Shown here in pieces: positions 7,664-9,748 of a stretch of DNA of 9,748 nucleotides. Under the pieces are notes generated by a model that saw only the letters and a program-made list of their open reading frames with translations, did no database searches and was not told the origin of the DNA. Location: positions 1-9,748 of the forward strand of contig JAVVPD010000080.1 of the NCBI GenBank assembly GCA_036655975.1, given 5' to 3'. Position numbers and translations under genes: made by a program. The stretch's first letter is position 1; each line of letters opens with the position of its first letter. This DNA is from CASQEL01 sp036655975 (GTDB lineage: Bacteria; Desulfobacterota; Desulfovibrionia; Desulfovibrionales; Desulfovibrionaceae).

Positions 7664-8110
7664 ATGAAAAAAATATGTATAGTATGGATGTGTCTTGTTC
7701 TTTTCGGCATGGGCGTTACCAGCGCGGTGGCGGTGGAAACTTCTAAAGCTCCAGTAGCTAAGCCTGTAATTCAAGAAAGTAACCCTATTGAGCAATTGAC
7801 GGGTGACATCTGGCTGAATTCCACCAATGACGTGAAAAAAGCCCTGCTGTTCGGGGTGGATTGCGCGGTTTCTATTGAACAGGCCGTTGCCAAGCGTTTT
7901 CAGGAATTGGATAAAGATACCAAAAAGAAAATTGCCGCTATGTCTACTTTGTCTCCTTTTGAGCAGGGTTGGGCACAGGCTTTTCAGGGCGTGCCCCGTG
8001 GTGAAATCGTGGAAAGCATTGATACATGGTATGCACAAAATCCTGATAAGCAGCAGCGCCCTGTATTCGAAGTTATTTGGTACGAATTGATTATGCCTAA
8101 AAATAAATAA
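7664..8110 (+). CDS. Small secreted protein of unknown function
   Basis: I do not recognise a named family with confidence. The protein has 148 residues. It begins with a clear Sec signal peptide: MKK, a hydrophobic core at 4-18, then TSAVA with probable cleavage after Ala23. The mature part of about 125 residues is helical and rich in charge. It has a GDIWLNSTNDVKKALLFGV segment, a lysine-rich helix (77-90) and a C-terminal block GEIVESIDTWYAQNPDKQQR followed by PVFEVIWYELIMP. It has one cysteine (67), so no internal disulfide. The C-terminal pattern of a helix, an NPD turn and a helix ending in a proline vaguely recalls the Rap1a/Tai immunity fold; this is a weak inference. The start is set by AAGGAG 5 nt upstream and by the signal peptide; the frame is open back to 7451, inside carA. 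A glycine-zipper gene follows after 16 bp. Confidence 0.85.
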   Translation: MKKICIVWMCLVLFGMGVTSAVAVETSKAPVAKPVIQESNPIEQLTGDIWLNSTNDVKKALLFGVDCAVSIEQAVAKRFQELDKDTKKKIAAMSTLSPFEQGWAQAFQGVPRGEIVESIDTWYAQNPDKQQRPVFEVIWYELIMPKNK

Positions 8111-8126
8111 TGCGCGGGGAACACAT

Positions 8127-8351
8127 ATGTATAAAAAAGTTGCCATAGGTTTACTGGCCTTAAGTCTGGTAAGTGGCTTTGGCTGCACGAATATGAGCAA
8201 AACCCAGCAAGGCAGCTTGAGCGGTGCAGCTCTTGGGGCTGCGGCGGGGGCAGGCATTGCCGCTATTTCTGGTGGGTATGCTGGATGGGGTGCTTTGGCT
8301 GGGGCAGGTGTTGGCGCCTTGGCTGGGGGCATTATCGGGCATAATAAATAA
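8127..8351 (+). CDS. Glycine-zipper small protein, probable lipoprotein
   Basis: A 74-residue protein. The N-terminus MYKKVAIGLLALSLVSGFGC looks like a lipoprotein signal with Cys20 as the candidate lipidation site, although the residues before it (GFG) are a poor lipobox because position -3 is Gly rather than Leu. Residues 29-71 are a Gly/Ala-rich zipper with repeated GxxxG spacing (GAALGAAAGAGIAAISGG, then GALAGAGVGALAGGIIG) ending in HNK. Such segments form tightly packed membrane helices and occur in OmpA-type, YmgG-like and 17-kDa surface antigen-type small envelope proteins. GGGGA lies 6 nt before the ATG. The gene sits 16 bp after the secreted-protein gene and just before a terminator, so the two form a likely bicistronic unit placed at the cell envelope. 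Its function is unknown. Confidence 0.85.
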   Translation: MYKKVAIGLLALSLVSGFGCTNMSKTQQGSLSGAALGAAAGAGIAAISGGYAGWGALAGAGVGALAGGIIGHNK

Positions 8352-8374
8352 TATTTGTTTCTATATTTTCTCTC

Positions 8375-8412
8375 ATAGGCGGGTTTATCCCGCCTATCTT
8401 GTCTTTGGCTTT
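8375..8412 (+). terminator. Intrinsic terminator after the envelope gene pair
   Basis: ATAGGCGGG (8375-8383), loop TTTAT and CCCGCCTAT (8389-8397) form a perfect 9-bp GC-rich stem. A T-rich stretch follows (CTTGTCTTTGGCTTTT). It lies 23 bp after the glycine-zipper stop. On the opposite strand the stem is followed by GAGAGAAAATATAG, so it would terminate the converging GNAT gene poorly. Confidence 0.75.
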
Positions 8413-8458
8413 TATCTAAAGCATTTTTGATTCCAGACACTCCTTCCGGCGCTTTACG

Positions 8459-8479
8459 GCGAAAGTGAAGCACTTTTGC
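8459..8479. other. Stem-loop between converging genes
   Basis: GCGAAAGTG, loop AAG and CACTTTTGC form a 9-bp stem with one G-U pair, 12 bp beyond the GNAT stop on the minus strand. Neither strand has an adjacent U-tract, so it is at best a non-canonical terminator or 3'-end hairpin of the GNAT transcript. Confidence 0.35.
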
Positions 8480-8491
8480 GTATAGTATAAC

Positions 8492-9013
8492 CTATTGTAT
8501 ATTCAAACGCATAGCTACCCGGCTTGTTAAGCCGTAGCGTTTTTCCTCGTCCAGTATCATATTGAGAAATAGCGGAATTTCCTCTTTGTTCAGCACTTCA
8601 AAACCAAGCTTGGCATAAAAAGGCGCATTCCAAGGGACATGGGTGAACGTCGTTAGGTAAAAAGCTGCCTTTTCATGCAATTTTAAATAGTCCGTAACAT
8701 GCGCTACCAACGCTGAACCTATGCCTTTGCACATATGGTCAGGATGCACATCCATTTGCGCCAGCAGTGCGGCATCTTGAATGAGTTGCACAAGGCAGTA
8801 GCCGACAGGCCGCCCGCCTCCGACCAGGGCCACCCAGAGCAAGCCTTTCTGAACAGCCTCAAGCAATACGCTTTCCGGCACAGAATCTGAGCGGATATGT
8901 TCGGGAATGGAGCCGGGAGGAAAAATGCCCGCTGCGGCGATTTCAATGGCAGCCAGCAAGGGAACATGGGCCGGTGTCGCCAACTCTATAGTATACTCAT
9001 GGTGTAATTGCAT
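8492..9013 (-). CDS. GNAT-family N-acetyltransferase
   Basis: A 173-residue cytoplasmic protein of the GCN5-related acyltransferase fold, normal length for a single domain. The acetyl-CoA-binding motif A is MDVHPDHMCKGIGSALVAHV (87-106), and motif B is the segment FTHVPWNAPFYAKLGFEVL (123-141), a typical arrangement in this superfamily. The usual Arg or Gln that opens the R/Q-x-x-G-x-G/A pyrophosphate loop is Met94 here. The acceptor cannot be inferred, since GNAT enzymes act on amines ranging from protein N-termini to antibiotics and polyamines. No Shine-Dalgarno sequence precedes the ATG at 9011-9013. The candidate promoter is so close that the mRNA may be nearly leaderless. The gene stands alone, converging on the envelope pair. 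Confidence 0.88.
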   Translation of the reverse strand: MQLHHEYTIELATPAHVPLLAAIEIAAAGIFPPGSIPEHIRSDSVPESVLLEAVQKGLLWVALVGGGRPVGYCLVQLIQDAALLAQMDVHPDHMCKGIGSALVAHVTDYLKLHEKAAFYLTTFTHVPWNAPFYAKLGFEVLNKEEIPLFLNMILDEEKRYGLTSRVAMRLNIQ

Positions 9014-9021
9014 AGTTATGT

Positions 9022-9050
9022 TTGGTATGTGGTGTTCAAGGTAAAGTCAA
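9022..9050 (-). promoter_or_regulatory. Weak candidate promoter of the GNAT gene
   Basis: On the minus strand, TTGACT (9045-9050) and TACCAA (9022-9027) are 17 bp apart. The -35 is good and the -10 is weak (3 of 6). Initiation would fall within a few bases of the ATG, which would explain the missing ribosome binding site. A second, perfect TTGACA (9053-9058) lies 8 bp further upstream but has no acceptable -10 box at normal spacing. Confidence 0.25.
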
Positions 9051-9106
9051 TATGTCAACGAGCAAACAAAAGTGACCCACCCCGTGCAATCACGTTACAA
9101 GTCCTG

Positions 9107-9146
9107 TCCCGAAATATCACGGATATTCCCGACTTATCCCGCAATT
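9107..9146. repeat. Four degenerate 10-bp tandem units
   Basis: Four consecutive 10-mers share the form TC(C/A)CG plus an A/T-rich half: TCCCGAAATA, TCACGGATAT, TCCCGACTTA, TCCCGCAATT. TTCCCCTAAA follows in the same phase as a decayed fifth. The period matches one DNA turn. The array lies between the GNAT start and the transposase remnant. No function is evident; I found nothing else in 9059-9180. Confidence 0.45.
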
Positions 9147-9180
9147 TTCCCCTAAATTATAACCTGTCAGATCACCCTGA

Positions 9181-9704
9181 ACCAATCTTCTCGCTTTTCT
9201 GCAAAAATCTCTATTTTTTCCCATCCCTCCATGCCGCATATTGTGGCGTAAAGGAGCCCACCTCCTCTACCGCAAACCAGTATACCTGATCTGCTCTGCC
9301 CCGAACTTTCCTTTGGAACAACTGATCCAAACATATGTCTGCCGGTGGGAAATGAAGTCAATTTCAGAGACGAAAAAACAGTGATGGGAGTGGGAGAAGC
9401 CCAAGTCCGTAAATCAAGTTCGGTAGAAAGTGCACCTGCGTTCATAGTAGCTGCCTACGCATTGCTGCTTTTGGCAGGAACTTGCGGGGGAAGTAAATCC
9501 GTTCTTCCATGCCCAAAATGGCAGCAGGAAGTGGCAACAAAAAGAGCGTCAACACAACAAATTCTCAACTATTTCCGCGCTCAACTTTGGAATATTCCCA
9601 TTAACGAAAATTTAACCCACTTCGAAACAAAAAGCAGAGCTACACAAAGCTCGTTTTATTCCATAAGCTCCTTGAACGATGCGGTTTGCTATGCTTGCAA
9701 ATAG
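9181..9704 (+). pseudogene. IS4-superfamily transposase remnant (C-terminal part, frameshifted)
   Basis: Two overlapping reading frames together read as the C-terminal end of a DDE transposase. Frame one (9181-9353) gives LWRKGAHLLYRKPVYLICSA and PLEQLIQTYVCRWE. Frame two (from about 9354 to the TAG at 9702-9704) gives EVNFRDEKTVMGVGEAQVR, then SVESAPAFIVAAYALLLLAG, LPCPKWQQE and a tail to the stop. Joined, they contain the IS4-type signature Y-x2-R-x3-E-x6-K exactly: Tyr 9334-9336, Arg 9343-9345, catalytic Glu 9354-9356, Lys 9375-9377. One base is missing at 9352-9353, where GAA AT- GAA should read as three codons. A stop at 9178-9180 precedes frame one, and I see none of the N-terminal two thirds or the first two Asp residues, against roughly 400 residues in intact relatives. 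It cannot encode an active enzyme. Confidence 0.85.
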
Positions 9705-9711
9705 CCAAAGA

Positions 9712-9748
9712 CCAGAGAGCATTTTGCTATTGAAAATAGCTAAATGCT
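9712..9748. repeat. 35-bp palindromic repeat, copy 2 (cut by the window end)
   Basis: From 9716, AGAGCATTT, T, GCTATT, loop GAA, AATAGC, T, AAATGCT: the exact reverse complement of the core at 5-39, lacking only the last two bases at the window edge. The flanking CCAG at 9712-9715 equals the flank of copy 1. It begins 7 bp after the transposase-remnant stop. Read in the direction of the gene that ends beside it, its orientation is the same as copy 1 relative to the TerC-type gene. Confidence 0.85.

Noticed and set aside
7610..8473. A 287-codon open frame on the minus strand, antisense to the envelope gene pair.
   Set aside because: It is basic and low in recognisable motifs, has no ribosome binding site, and lies opposite two genes with good starts, signal peptides and a terminator.
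9008..9289. A 93-codon open frame starting TTG at the GNAT start region.
   Set aside because: It crosses the GNAT start and the tandem repeat without similarity to anything, and its 3' half overlaps the transposase remnant in another frame.
9167..9445. A 92-codon minus-strand open frame over the transposase remnant.
   Set aside because: It is antisense to the recognisable transposase signature and has no features of its own.
1..9748. The window as a small circular replicon or a composite transposon, because its ends carry inverted copies of one repeat.
   Set aside because: The core genes argG and carBA are chromosomal housekeeping genes. There is no replication gene, and the ends do not overlap as a circle would. 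A repeat-broken contig is simpler.

Overview
The window reads as chromosomal DNA of a mid-GC bacterium, most likely a delta-proteobacterium of the Desulfovibrio group. This rests on my recollection of CarB and CarA sequences from that group (N-termini MPKRTDLKRI and MKALLVLEDGFTL) and was not confirmed by a search. The core is ordinary housekeeping sequence. The accessory signal lies at the two ends and in the intergenic gaps.

Layout from left to right. (1) Positions 1-43 hold a palindromic repeat that runs into the 3' end of a TerC/CBS/CorC-type membrane protein gene (22-1563, minus strand); the repeat supplies its last residues and stop codon. (2) Positions 1564-1798 hold that gene's leader, with two 13-bp direct repeats exactly 22 bp apart, and two stem-loops that end argG. 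(3) argG (1799-3001, minus) and a carB-carA pair (3210-6458 and 6463-7593, plus) diverge from a 208-bp intergenic region. That region has back-to-back sigma70-like promoters and two separate perfect palindromes, one inside the argG promoter spacer and one in the carB leader. CarAB makes carbamoyl phosphate for pyrimidine and arginine synthesis, and ArgG uses the resulting citrulline, so the divergent pair is metabolically coherent. (4) Right after carA, a consensus -35 box leads to two small envelope genes: a secreted 148-residue protein of unknown function and a 74-residue glycine-zipper protein, probably a lipoprotein. A good intrinsic terminator follows. (5) A GNAT acetyltransferase (8492-9013, minus) converges on them. 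(6) The last 735 bp hold no intact gene: a 10-bp-periodic degenerate tandem repeat, then the C-terminal remnant of an IS4-superfamily transposase. The remnant is broken by a one-base deletion inside its YREK signature. Then comes a second, exactly inverted copy of the palindrome found at the left end.

I found no tRNA, rRNA, CRISPR array, toxin-antitoxin pair or defence cassette. I do not see a convincing new multi-gene system. The observations most worth a second look are the dispersed palindrome that forms the end of a coding sequence, the transposase remnant beside its other copy, the phased repeats in the TerC leader, the two palindromes between argG and carB, and the uncharacterised envelope gene pair.
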